DNA of 64,000 nucleotides from Allodiplogaster sudhausi (Eukaryota; Nematoda; Chromadorea; Rhabditida; Diplogasteridae): NCBI GenBank assembly GCA_945643635.1, contig CALZFC010000312.1, positions 113,501 to 177,500 of the forward strand, read 5' to 3'. Shown piece by piece: positions 44,471 to 54,149 of this stretch (position 1 is its first letter; each line of letters starts with the position of its first letter). The notes under the pieces were generated by a model. It saw only the letters and a program-made list of their open reading frames with translations, ran no database searches and was not told where the DNA came from. The position numbers and the translations under genes were made by a program.

Positions 44471-45549
44471 CAGGAATGGAGAAGAGAACGGCGAGACTGT
44501 CGTGCAAGGAGACGGAGAAGGAGACGACTTCTCCTCTGTCTTCAGTTCAGGAATGGAGAAGAGAACGGCGAGACTGTCGTGCAAGGAGACGGAGAAGGAG
44601 ACGACTTCTCCTCTGTCTTCAGTTCAGGAATGGAGAAGAGAACGGCGAGACTGTCGTGCAAGGAGACGGAGAAGGAGACGACTTCTCCTCTCTCTTCAGT
44701 TCAGGAATGGAGAAGAGAACGGCGAGACTGTCGTGCAAGGAGACGGAGAAGGAGACGACTTCTCCTCTGTCTTCAGTTCAGGAATGGAGAAGAGAACGGC
44801 GAGACTGTCGTGCAAGGAGACGGAGAAGGAGACGACTTCTCCTCTGTCTTCAGTTCAGGAATGGAGAAGAGAACGGCGAGACTGTCGTGCAAGGAGACGG
44901 AGAAGGAGACGACTTCTCCTCTGTCTTCAGTTCAGGAATGGAGAAGAGAACGGCGAGACTGTCGTGCAAGGAGACGGAGAAGGAGACGACTTCTCCTCTC
45001 TCTTCAGTTCAGGAATGGAGAAGAGAACGGCGAGACTGTCGTGCAAGGAGACGGAGAAGGAGACGACTTCTCCTCTCTCTTCAGTTCAGGAATGGAGAAG
45101 AGAACGGCGAGACTGTCGTGCAAGGAGACGGAGAAGGAGACGACTTCTCCTCTCTCTTCAGTTCAGGAATGGAGAAGAGAACGGCGAGACTGTCGTGCAA
45201 GGAGACGGAGAAGGAGACGACTTCTCCTCTCTCTTCAGTTCAGGAATGGAGAAGAGAACGGCGAGACTGTCGTGCAAGGAGACGGAGAAGGAGACGACTT
45301 CTCCTCTGTCTTCAGTTCAGGAATGGAGAAGAGAACGGCGAGACTGTCGTGCAAGGAGACGGAGAAGGAGACGACTTCTCCTCTGTCTTCAGTTCAGGAA
45401 TGGAGAAGAGAACGGCGAGACTGTCGTGCAAGGAGACGGAGAAGGAGACGACTTCTCCTCTGTCTTCAGTTCAGGAATGGAGAAGAGAACGGCTAGACTG
45501 TCGTGCAAGGAGACGGAGAAGGAGACGACTTCTCCTCTCTCTTCAGTTC
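44471..45549. repeat. 77-bp minisatellite, about 14 copies, open in all three plus frames
   Basis: The unit starts GGAATGGAGAAGAGAACGGC and contains the imperfect palindrome GGAGAAG-GAGACGA-CTTCTCC. Copies are near-identical, with a G/C variant near the end (CTCTGTCTTC or CTCTCTCTTC). As 77 is not a multiple of 3 and the unit lacks stops in every plus frame, long frames (up to 411 codons) arise automatically; they are not evidence of a protein. Confidence 0.95.
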
Positions 45550-46369
45550 TTTGTCGTTCTCCTCCGAAAAAAACAGCAGAAGCAGCGGGGAAGCGACGCG
45601 CATTGCGAACGTACGAGGAAAGTGGCAGAGAAATATATAATAATTGATCACTTCTAACTTTATTTACACTATTCCTATCTGTATAACCAGTTTTTCATTA
45701 TTCCATATATTTAGAAGGATTCAATTGACGAGGGCATCCTTTTCACAGAGTCTTTATTCTCTCTGCTGTAATGATTAAAAATTGACGTTTCGCAGACGTT
45801 AAGAAATGATAAAAATGGAAATCCGCTCTCGGATGCGATTAGAATCGAATGTCTGCGAAGAGATAGTCTTGTCAAGTATTCGAGTAGTGAGTAGAGAAGC
45901 GACTGAATAAAAGTTCTTACTCGTCTAGCGATATTTAATCTCCGGCAAAAGGGTTGCTTGTTTTTTGTTCTTTAGACCAATGATAATCTATGTATTTTTT
46001 CACAATTTTATGAAGCATCTGAGCGAATGTTTATGTGTTCTTAGCACGATGTAATACAGTACATAAATATTGTTGTTAAAAAAAATATTTATCGAACAAA
46101 AATTGCCACACATAAAAGGGAAATATATAGAATATATTTGACAGTGAAAACTTTCATTCCATCTAACAATACTCGGAATTGCTGCAGAATTCCATTCTGA
46201 GCGACGTCCCTCCTACGAAAGATTGAGCATCGAGCGGAAACGGAAACAGCTGAAAAAAACACACATATTAGTACATCTTTTTGAGCATGAAAATGTGACA
46301 TTAGTGCACACAATACATATGCATGTAATTCTTATATGTTATATTTCGTAATTATTTATGAGTGTGAGT
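45550..46369. other. Spacer between minisatellite and small secreted gene A
   Basis: On the minus strand an ATG at 45603 opens MRVASPLLLLLFFSEEND, which looks like a signal peptide and reads into the 77-bp repeat before a stop. No further exon was found. The remainder is AT-rich and unassigned. Confidence 0.4.
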
Positions 46370-48473
46370 TCATATCATCGGTATAGTCATTTCTGATTTC
46401 TGCAGGCAGATGTTGCCCAACGAGTGGTGAAATGTGTGAAAACCGGAAAGGAAAACCACGAACTCGTCGACAAAGTAAGTGCCGACAACGTAGTCCTGCT
46501 GAGCCTTCGTCAACTTCTCAAAGATCTTCACGGCCTCGATCGTCTTTCCAATCTTGAGAATGTGATAGCATTATGGAGTAGGGTGGAAGAGGCAAGACAA
46601 AGGTGGAGAAATGAGTGTAACTGACGTTAGCGTATTTGAGTGAATCGGTGAGCCCCTTCTTCACCACCGGATCCTTCTCCTTCGCCATCTTTGGAACGAT
46701 GGTGTCCGCACACTTTTCTTAAGCGAAAAGAGAGCAATTTTCTTGTGCATTTGCATATACATATACAGTACCGCCCAACATCCAGGGGTCATGGATGCAA
46801 CGGATGCAACGGTTGTATCCTTAAGATCCATGCGAATTGTGGCTTGTACAGGCAACGAAAATATTCCATATTACATTTTTCTGAATGAGAATTTTATTCT
46901 CTATCGACTGAATCTATCCAATTCATAAAATACTCAACTTTTTTACTCGAAGATTTGTATGCAATGTAAGTCCAAATGGTGTGCAAGGAATATTATGCAA
47001 AGCTGTGTAGGGTACTTTACTTTAAATCTTGGTAGGTTTCCAAGAATTTTCTTCTTTTTTTTGCTGATCTGAGAACTGGAAAGAGGTTATCAGCAGTGCA
47101 ATTAATGCAGAGGAGGAGGCAAAAGAAGACTGACAAAATATAACAAAAAAAAATTGGAAGGAATTGGCACAAAGCGGAATCGAACTCCAGCCCTTCTGCT
47201 CATGCCCGGATATGCATACCAATTCTCCACTCACCCTTGTTTTTTCCAGCTTGAAGAATTTTAGCTAGCATTTTGACTTCGTTTTTATTAGCTGTTTTCT
47301 TTATACACACAACACTTGGTTATCTCCAAGCCCGGATTAACGAGCAGAGAGTATGAAAACGCCGGCTATCATAGGGTGCGCGCCGGTTTGGACTTAATCA
47401 TCTTTCTATCGCATCACGGTCAGGACGACCGTGGCGTAGCTATGCCAAAAACATATTCAAAATGGCGCGAAAATTTAAGAATTTTGAATTCGGTGGGGTG
47501 AAATTCTGAAATTCTTCTGAAGTTTTTCTGCTCAGTTCGAAAACGAAAATTGTCTGATGGTTTCTAATGATATGCACTGGCTGTGGCAGACAAGACCTGC
47601 ACTGTCGTTTACAAATCAATTGGGAGTGGCGAACATTCGTGACATGGTGGCTGGTTGGTTGTGGCTTACACGGCTAGTGTAACTTGCGAGAGATCGGTTC
47701 CGCCATGACGTTTAACGTTTTGCACATTCGGTTTTTTATAAACCTCCTTACAATTAGATTCTTTTTTTGCGTGGAATCCTTATGGCCAGAAAAATTTCAG
47801 AAGATCACCCAACCGAATTCAAAATTCTTAAATTTTCGCGCCATTTTGAATATGTTTTTGGCATAGCTACGCCACGGTCGTCTTGACCGTGATGCGATAG
47901 AAAGATGATTAAGTCCAAACTGGCGCGCACCCTATGATAGCCGGCGTTTTCATACTCTCTGCTCGTTAATCCGGGCTTGGAGATAACCAAGTGTTGTGTG
48001 TATAAAGAAAACAGCTAATAAAAACGAAGTCAAAATGCTAGCTAAAATTCTTCAAGCTGGAAAAAAACAAGGGTGAGTGGAGAATTGGTATGCATATCCG
48101 AGCAGGAGAAGGGCTGGAGTTCAATTCCGCTTTGTGCCAATTCCTTCCAGTTTTTTTTTTGTTATATTTTGTCAGTCTTCTTTTGCCTCCTCCTCTGCAT
48201 TAATTGCACTGCTGATAGATAACCTCTTTCCAGTTCTCAGATCAGCAAAAAAAAAGAAGAAAATTCTTGGAAACCTACCAAGATTTAAAGTAAAGTACCC
48301 TACACAGCTTTGCATAATATTCCTTGCACACCATTTGGACTTATACAAACATTGATGAATTCAATTCCTTGGTGGCCCTGACCCTCCTCAGGCGTCATCG
48401 GAGCATAGATTCCTGGTGTAAAAGCGAGAACGACGAGCACGAAGACAGGAAGAAGAAGGGATGAAGATGGCAT
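46370..48473 (-). CDS. Small secreted helical protein, paralogue A
   Basis: ATG 48473 opens MPSSSLLLPVFVLVVLAF, a clear signal peptide, then TPGIYAPMTPEEG. Exon 1 probably ends near 48351 (EFIN|GTTTGT). Exon 2 (46712-46626) encodes CADTIVPKMAKEKDPVVKKG then LTDSLKYAN. Exon 3, from about 46555, encodes IGKTIEAVKIFEKLTKAQQD then YVVGTYFVDEF; the open frame ends at TGA 46370-46372, but the true end may be earlier. Exon order and spacing match paralogues B (51274) and C (52688), so the three form a family. Not recognised in any named family; about 100 residues, predicted all-helical, secreted. A 1.4-kb foldback fills intron 1, and the 62-bp minisatellite starts at the initiator codon. Confidence 0.55.
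46969..48341. mobile_element. 1.37-kb foldback element with 560-bp arms and TA flanks
   Basis: AGTCCAAATGGTGTGCAAGG at 46969 is the inverse of the sequence ending at 48341. The arms (about 46969-47530 and 47780-48341) are nearly identical inverted copies with a loop of about 250 bp. TA flanks both ends (46967-46968 and 48342-48343). Each arm contains a tRNA-like stretch: GGAGAATTGGTATGC (A-box-like) and GGAGTTCRATTCCGC (B-box-like), about 48075-48130 on plus and mirrored on minus. No transposase frame. It sits in intron 1 of paralogue A. Confidence 0.8.
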
Positions 48474-49677
48474 CTCCGAAAGGGGCCCTTCTCTCTTTGC
48501 ACGAAGACAGGAAGAAGAAGGGATGAAGATGGCATCTCCGAAAGGGGCCCTTCTCTCTTTGCACGAAGACAGGAAGAAGAAGGGATGAAGATGGCATCTC
48601 CGAAAGGGGCCCTTCTCTCTTTGCACGAAGACAGGAAGAAGAAGTAATGAAGATGGCATCTCCGAAAGGGGTCCTTCTCTCTTTGCAGGAAGACAGGAAG
48701 AAGAAGGGATGAAGATGGCATCTCCGAAAGGGGCCCTTCTCTCTTTGCAGGAAGACAGGAAGAAGAAGGGATGAAGATGGCATCTCCGAAAGGGGCCCTT
48801 CTCTCTTTGCACGAAGACAGGAAGAAGAAGGGATGAAGATGGCATCTCCGAAAGGGGCCCTTCTCTCTTTGCACGAAGACAGGAAGAAGAAGGGATGAAG
48901 ATGGCATCTCCGAAAGGGGCCCTTCTCTCTTTGCACGAAGACAGGAAGAAGAAGGGATGAAGATGGCATCTCCGAAAGGGGCCCTTCTCTCTTTGCACGA
49001 AGACAGGAAGAAGAAGGGATGAAGATGGCATCTCCGAAAGGGGCCCTTCTCTCTTTGCACGAAGACAGGAAGAAGAAGGGATGAAGATGGCATCTCCGAA
49101 AGGGGCCCTTCTCTCTTTGCACGAAGACAGGAAGAAGAAGGGATGAAGATGGCATCTCCGAAAGGGGCCCTTCTCTCTTTGCACGAAGACAGGAAGAAGA
49201 AGGGATGAAGATGGCATCTCCGAAAGGGGCCCTTCTCTCTTTGCACGAAGACAGGAAGAAGAAGGGATGAAGATGGCATCTCCGAAAGGGGCCCTTCTCT
49301 CTTTGCACGAAGACAGGAAGAAGAAGGGATGAAGATGGCATCTCCGAAAGGGGCCCTTCTCTCTTTGCACGAAGACAGGAAGAAGAAGGGATGAAGATGG
49401 CATCTCCGAAAGGGGCCCTTCTCTCTTTGCACGAAGACAGGAAGAAGAAGGGATGAAGATGGCATCTCCGAAAGGGGCCCTTCTCTCTTTGCACGAAGAC
49501 AGGAAGAAGAAGGGATGAAAATGGCATCTCCGAAAGGGGCCCTTCTCTCTTTGCACGAAGACAGGAAGAAGAAGGGATGAAGATGGCATCTCCGAAAGGG
49601 GCCCTTCTCTCTTTGCACGAAGACAGGAAGAAGAAGGGATGAAGATGGCATCTCCGAAAGGGGCCCTTCTCTCTTTG
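48437..49677. repeat. 62-bp minisatellite, 20 copies, derived from the start of paralogue A
   Basis: Twenty units beginning GCACGAAGACAGGAAGAAGA. On the minus strand each holds the paralogue A start region (ATGCCATCTTCATCCC, encoding MPSSSLLLPVFV) followed by a short 5' flank. Only the unit nearest 48473 continues into the real signal peptide. 62 is not divisible by 3 and the minus strand has no stops, so frames of up to 489 codons result. Copies are almost invariant. Confidence 0.95.
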
Positions 49678-49679
49678 CT

Positions 49680-51273
49680 CACGCAACGCAGGATGAAACG
49701 GGTCCTCCAGTTCTTTTTTATATTCCCAATCCCTGCCTTGCTCTATCTGCCCGTCCCCTGCCTCCGCCTCAACTCCTCGCTCTCTCTGCTTGTTCACATC
49801 CTCGCTCACCATAACATGGTGGAATTGTCTAATCAGCGACCGCATGTCCGTGTACAAAGCAGATCAACCCAGACTTGCCGTCCTCATTTCTCTTCTCGTC
49901 TAGTCGGGCCGGATTTTGTCACTCTTAAATTTTTATTTTACAAATTACTTCCACATCATTATCGCTGCATATCGAAGTGATGTGTAAAGAGCAAAGAGGA
50001 ACTGTGTGAGAGTGCGGGGTGGGGATAATGAGGGAATATCCACCGGCCGAAGAATACTCACGAAAACATGCGGATTTTCCGAAACATTCACTTCCTATAA
50101 TATTTCAGGATCTACCAAATCACACCCAAAATAAGAACGATAAACAAAATCTTGAGAAATTTCTCATTCGTTAGTCGTGTGCTTAAAGAAGGCAAAAAAC
50201 GTACAAACCTAAATATCGACGATGATTTTGGCAATATTGTTACAATGAGTGTTTGCCTTGTTTGTAGCGCAGTTAAATGCTTGTAAAAGGTAAAATACAA
50301 AACGCCAGCTGATAAAACATCAGTGCAGAATCGAACAAGAAATGACATATGTAGTCAACTGGACGAAACATCCATTCACATTTTTCACCCTGAACTAGGC
50401 ATTGTGACAGATTTTCTTTATTAGAAGAAGGAATTGTCTGTCTACTGCACTCTTTCTTCAGAATTGGTCGTTGAAAGTAAAGTCCATATCTTATCTTTAA
50501 CAGAAACTCGTGCCGAACATGTAATCTTATCGAAGATGGTCCATTTGATTAACAGAAGAAGTGAAATACGAAATGTAAAGAATGGAAAAGGAATTTGGGT
50601 ATGCATCGGCGATGTTCGTGGAAGGGTGGACGAGCGCTGATCGCTGTTTGGCATCCTCGTCGACCCCTCAACGCTACTTTCACCAATATTCCATGTGCGG
50701 CTGTAATTCACAACTAAGCAGTTTGAAATTCAAGGTTGTTATATGCATCTACATATGCATGTAGACCAAATGCACATAGTATGTACATATTGTGCTCGTT
50801 ATACAGAAAGTATTCATACTTGGTCTGTCCGATTTTTCTGAGTTTTTTTCCAGAATAAATAAGCAAGACCTTTTCACGTGCATGTACATTTGATATTAAC
50901 ACCCCGTTTATTCTCGGTTGTGTCATTGCAAACTATTTTGATTAAAAGCACCAGTTCAAGAACACCACGATAAAAAGTCCTTTAGGGCTGCCATGAGTTA
51001 GGGACTATGACGAAGATGAGCAAATTCCGAGGGTCGAGGGATTCGTCCAGGCGTCTGGCTTTTTTTTGTAAAGCAAGGGATGGAGAAGTTGATTCTAAAT
51101 TTCGATCGGACACACCATGCAGCCGCGCATTCCTTCGCATCTCAATTGGCAACTTTCTCATTTTATTGAAGTAATTGAAAGAAAATTAAGACTATGAAAA
51201 AATATCGTAACTTGGCAATTCTAGTACTTGATGGTGATAATGGCGAAAGATTAACAGAGAAGTTCGCATTCAG
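49680..51273. other. Intergenic spacer, no gene recognised
   Basis: AT-rich sequence upstream of paralogue A and downstream of paralogue B. Short frames only. Nothing assigned. Confidence 0.5.
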
Positions 51274-51798
51274 TCAAAGATAAACGTACTTGTCGATGAG
51301 ATATCTCTCGTTCATGTTCTTTTTCTGGGCGTCAGGAAGATTCTTCATAAGTGACTGGCCGGTCTTGAGGTCTCCAGTCTCAAGGAATCATTCACCTCTT
51401 CTCGTTTTCTCTCATTCCTTAGCTCTTCTTTTCTTTCTTCCTATTTCAAACACGAAGCTTCTTTTTTAATTCTTCGAAAAAGCTTCACAAGAAAATATGC
51501 GAAAAGAAGAAGAACAAAAGAAGAGAACCTGAATAGCCTTGATTGCCTTGTTCATGTTTTCCTTCAGACCTTTGTCAGTCTCCTTCGCGAGAGTCATCAA
51601 AATTTGTTCTCCGCAAGCCTCTGAAGAAAGAGCCACGGTAATATTATTTTACATCTTGCAACAAACTACTCCAAAGAAATGATGAATAAAATCTGCAGTA
51701 ATCTAACCCATCTCTGCGGATATTCTGTAGGAATCAACCAAGTCGAGCATGAGAAGCGAGAAAAAGACGACGGAGAGAAATCCAGCGGCAGCTGACAT
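51274..51798 (-). CDS. Small secreted helical protein, paralogue B
   Basis: Exons 51798-51708, 51620-51529 and 51378-51274 splice in phase (1, then 0) to a protein of about 95 residues. The first encodes MSAAAGFLSVVFFSLLML, a signal peptide chosen over an upstream in-frame ATG at 51924 that would bury it. The second encodes EACGEQILMTLAKETDKGLK then ENMNKAIKAIQ, aligned with CADTIVPKMAKEKDPVVKKG in A. The third encodes TGDLKTGQSLMKNLPDAQKK then NMNERYLIDKYVYL and stop. The acceptor of exon 3 is TTGAG rather than CAG. AAGTACGT near the end could be a donor to a further exon. Function unknown. Confidence 0.65.
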
Positions 51799-52687
51799 TC
51801 TCGATCCTTTTCCGCTCCGCTGACCTCTCTGAACTCGTCGAGTCTCCCCTAGCGAATCCTCCACATTCCGGACCATCATTTTATAAGGCAGAAATATGGC
51901 ACTCCATGACAACGCTCGCCCCACTCAAAACATCAAAGAATTAGAGAGTGGACGAGGGAAAGAGAGAGGCAGATAAATAAGAGTAAAAATACAACGGGCT
52001 GACATAGTAAGAGTACTTTAATCGTTCTGTCCCGTTGTTTTGGCCACTCCACTGTTTAATCCGACGGAGCAAGCAGAGGATTGCGTTGCCATTAAGGTAC
52101 AATGAAACTGTGACTATCACAAAATATTATTTCTGACTCGGACTTTAGTCGCAGAGCGCTCTTTTCGATCTCTCTCTCTCTCTCTCTCTCGCTCTCTCTC
52201 TCTCTCTCGCTATCTCTTTATCTCTCTCTCCCTCTTTCTCTCTCTCCCTTTCTCCCTCTTTCTCTCTCTGTCTCCTTTAAACTCTTTATTTCCCAGTTTC
52301 TTTCAAGATTACATTACTAGAAAGATGTATTGAACTCTGAAGCGAAATATTCATTAGTATCATTTCTGCAACAGATGCGCCAGGGGGATATATTTTTTTA
52401 ATAACATCGTTGTGTTTGTTGGATGACCGACTTTTTTTTAAACATTCCATACAAGCTCAATAAAGGAACAAGCGCAGTGCAGAGCTGCAGATTGCTTTCT
52501 TTGGGGGGAGAAGGTTTAATGTGTGTTAGTGAGGCGTTTTAATGAATGCCATCCATGTTTTGCCCAAATCAGAACTATTTATGCAAAGCATTCGTGAAAA
52601 TGAACTGAAAAATGGTACTAAATGATTTGTTTGACTGTTATGATGAGAGATGACGAGTGTTTGTCTCCATCTTCTGCTCCGCTCTCC
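51799..52687. other. Spacer with CT microsatellite
   Basis: (CT)n at about 52171-52275; otherwise AT-rich, with no recognised feature. Contains the promoter of paralogue B and the 3' flank of paralogue C. Confidence 0.5.
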
Positions 52688-52843
52688 TTACTCATCCGAC
52701 TTATCGAACGCGGCTCGCTCCTCCGGCTTCAGCTTCTTCGCCGCGGCCTGCGCAGCCAAAAGCTCGCCGTCCTGGAAGGGCACAGAGAGAGATAGAGAGA
52801 TACACAGAGAGATAGAGAGGGAGATGAGAGATGAATGAAGAGA

Positions 52844-52888
<45 letters not shown>

Positions 52889-53277
52889 GGAGATGAGAGA
52901 TGAATGAAGAGAAGAAGAGAAAGAGAGATACCTGGAAGTTGCGGATGACCTCAGCGACGCGTGCCTTGGCTTCCTCGGCTGCGTCAGCCCCGAGCACCTC
53001 GTTTACCTTTGCTTTCACCTCTGAAAACTTTGTCGTTTTTCTCATCTTTCTTCCCTCACTCTTTCTTTCCTTCTTATCGTTGCCTTCAGGTACTTGTTTT
53101 GAAAGAAAATTAAAGGAGCCGGTAACTCAATTGTAAATTAAAGAAACGTGCTCTCAGAAAAATCGAGTATGCAGGTCTTTTTCTTCAAAACGATCCGAAG
53201 CCCTGACCAGCATCGTCTGCGGCGAATGCTACGGCGAGCAGAGCGCAGGCGAAGACGGCGGCGACGAGCTTCTTCAT
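52688..53277 (-). CDS. Small secreted helical protein, paralogue C
   Basis: Exons 53277-53208, 53020-52932 and 52771-52688 join in phase (1, then 0) to exactly 80 residues. Signal peptide: MKKLVAAVFACALLAVAFA. Mature part: ADDAEVKAKVNEVLGADAAE .. ARVAEVIRNFQ, then DGELLAAQAAAKKLKPEERA .. FDKSDE and TAA 52688-52690. It is charged and Ala/Lys/Glu-rich, predicted to be all helix. The intron positions and phases equal those of paralogue B, which supports common ancestry despite low identity. The donor GCTG|GTCAGG is non-canonical at +3/+5. SXP/RAL-2-like nematode secreted proteins are a possible relative but no signature was confirmed. Confidence 0.7.
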
Positions 53278-53795
53278 CTTTCAAGATACCGTATTCAGGG
53301 GACGTTCGCTGTGAGAGTAAAAAAAACAGTTTTAAAAGATTAATGCAGCTGACAACTCGCGGATTCAATATGGACTGCTCCGAAGTGTAGTTTCGTTATT
53401 AAAGAGTAGAAATAATAGCTGTAAGTTCATAAAAGGAATAATAGAAAAAGAGTCATGGCCACAATTTGCTATACCGCTGCGGTTTGGTTTGATCCGCTGT
53501 TCTGGCTTCGGTGTTTATATGCAAGTTCAGTGTGAGGAGTGGGCGGAGGTGGTGTTGCGGTGGAACACGAATAATTGGAAGCCAGGAAATCCGATGATGA
53601 GATGGAGAGAGAGAGATAGAGATGGAGAGAGAGAGAGGGAGAGAGAGAGGGAGTTAGAGAGATGGAAAGAAACGAAGGGATTGTAAAAGAGATGAACAGA
53701 AGAGAGCAGGGAGTAACCGGAGAAACCTTTATGCTGGTTGATCTTACATTCATCGAACGAATTGAATGATTCAAAATCCATCTCAATCCCCCTAT
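53278..53795. other. Spacer with GA microsatellite
   Basis: (GA)n at about 53600-53665. Short frames on both strands only. Confidence 0.5.
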
Positions 53796-54009
53796 CTATT
53801 TCTCTCCAGTTTCTCTTTTCTCTCTCTTCGAAGGGTTTTCCTTCTCTGAGTCTTCCCCCCTTTTCATCCCTTCCAAATGAAGGCCTGAACCAGTCAGCAA
53901 ACTCCGCACCTCATCAGGAATATTCCTTTCCAAAGCGACCAATTCTGCCGCCGATCTTTCTGGCTCCAAGTGTATCGCTCTTTCCTTGTTCTTCTGCCTA
54001 CAAACACAC
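53796..54009 (-). CDS. Candidate terminal exon of an unidentified minus-strand transcript
   Basis: After the acceptor GTGTTTGTAG, the minus strand encodes QKNKERAIHLEPERSAAELV .. IPDEVRSLLTGSGLHLEGMK .. EKRETGEK and a stop. Composition is protein-like and charged, unlike the flanking low-complexity frames. No upstream exon was found; it could be an alternative last exon of the membrane-protein gene at 54150. Confidence 0.35.
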
Positions 54010-54149
54010 ATCTTACAACTCTAATTTATTGAAACGGAAAAGAGGCCGGAAGAAAAGGGGCTACGATGCTAGCAGTGGAAGGTGGAGAGGACGACGAGAG
54101 GAGAATGAAGGCTAAGGGGATCGAGGGGAGTCCTTAGAGACCTCTTAAT

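Noticed and set aside
44470..44600. Bacterial contamination or operon structure
   Set aside because: All recognised genes have spliceosomal introns and animal homologues.
44422..45657. Long repetitive reading frames of 305-411 codons
   Set aside because: They are a by-product of a stop-free 77-bp unit in all three frames; no independent coding evidence.
48437..49677. CRISPR array
   Set aside because: Units are contiguous without variable spacers and the genome is eukaryotic.
48300..49857. Minus frames of 418-489 codons rich in PSSSLLLPVF
   Set aside because: They consist of the 62-bp minisatellite; only the last unit leads into a believable signal peptide.
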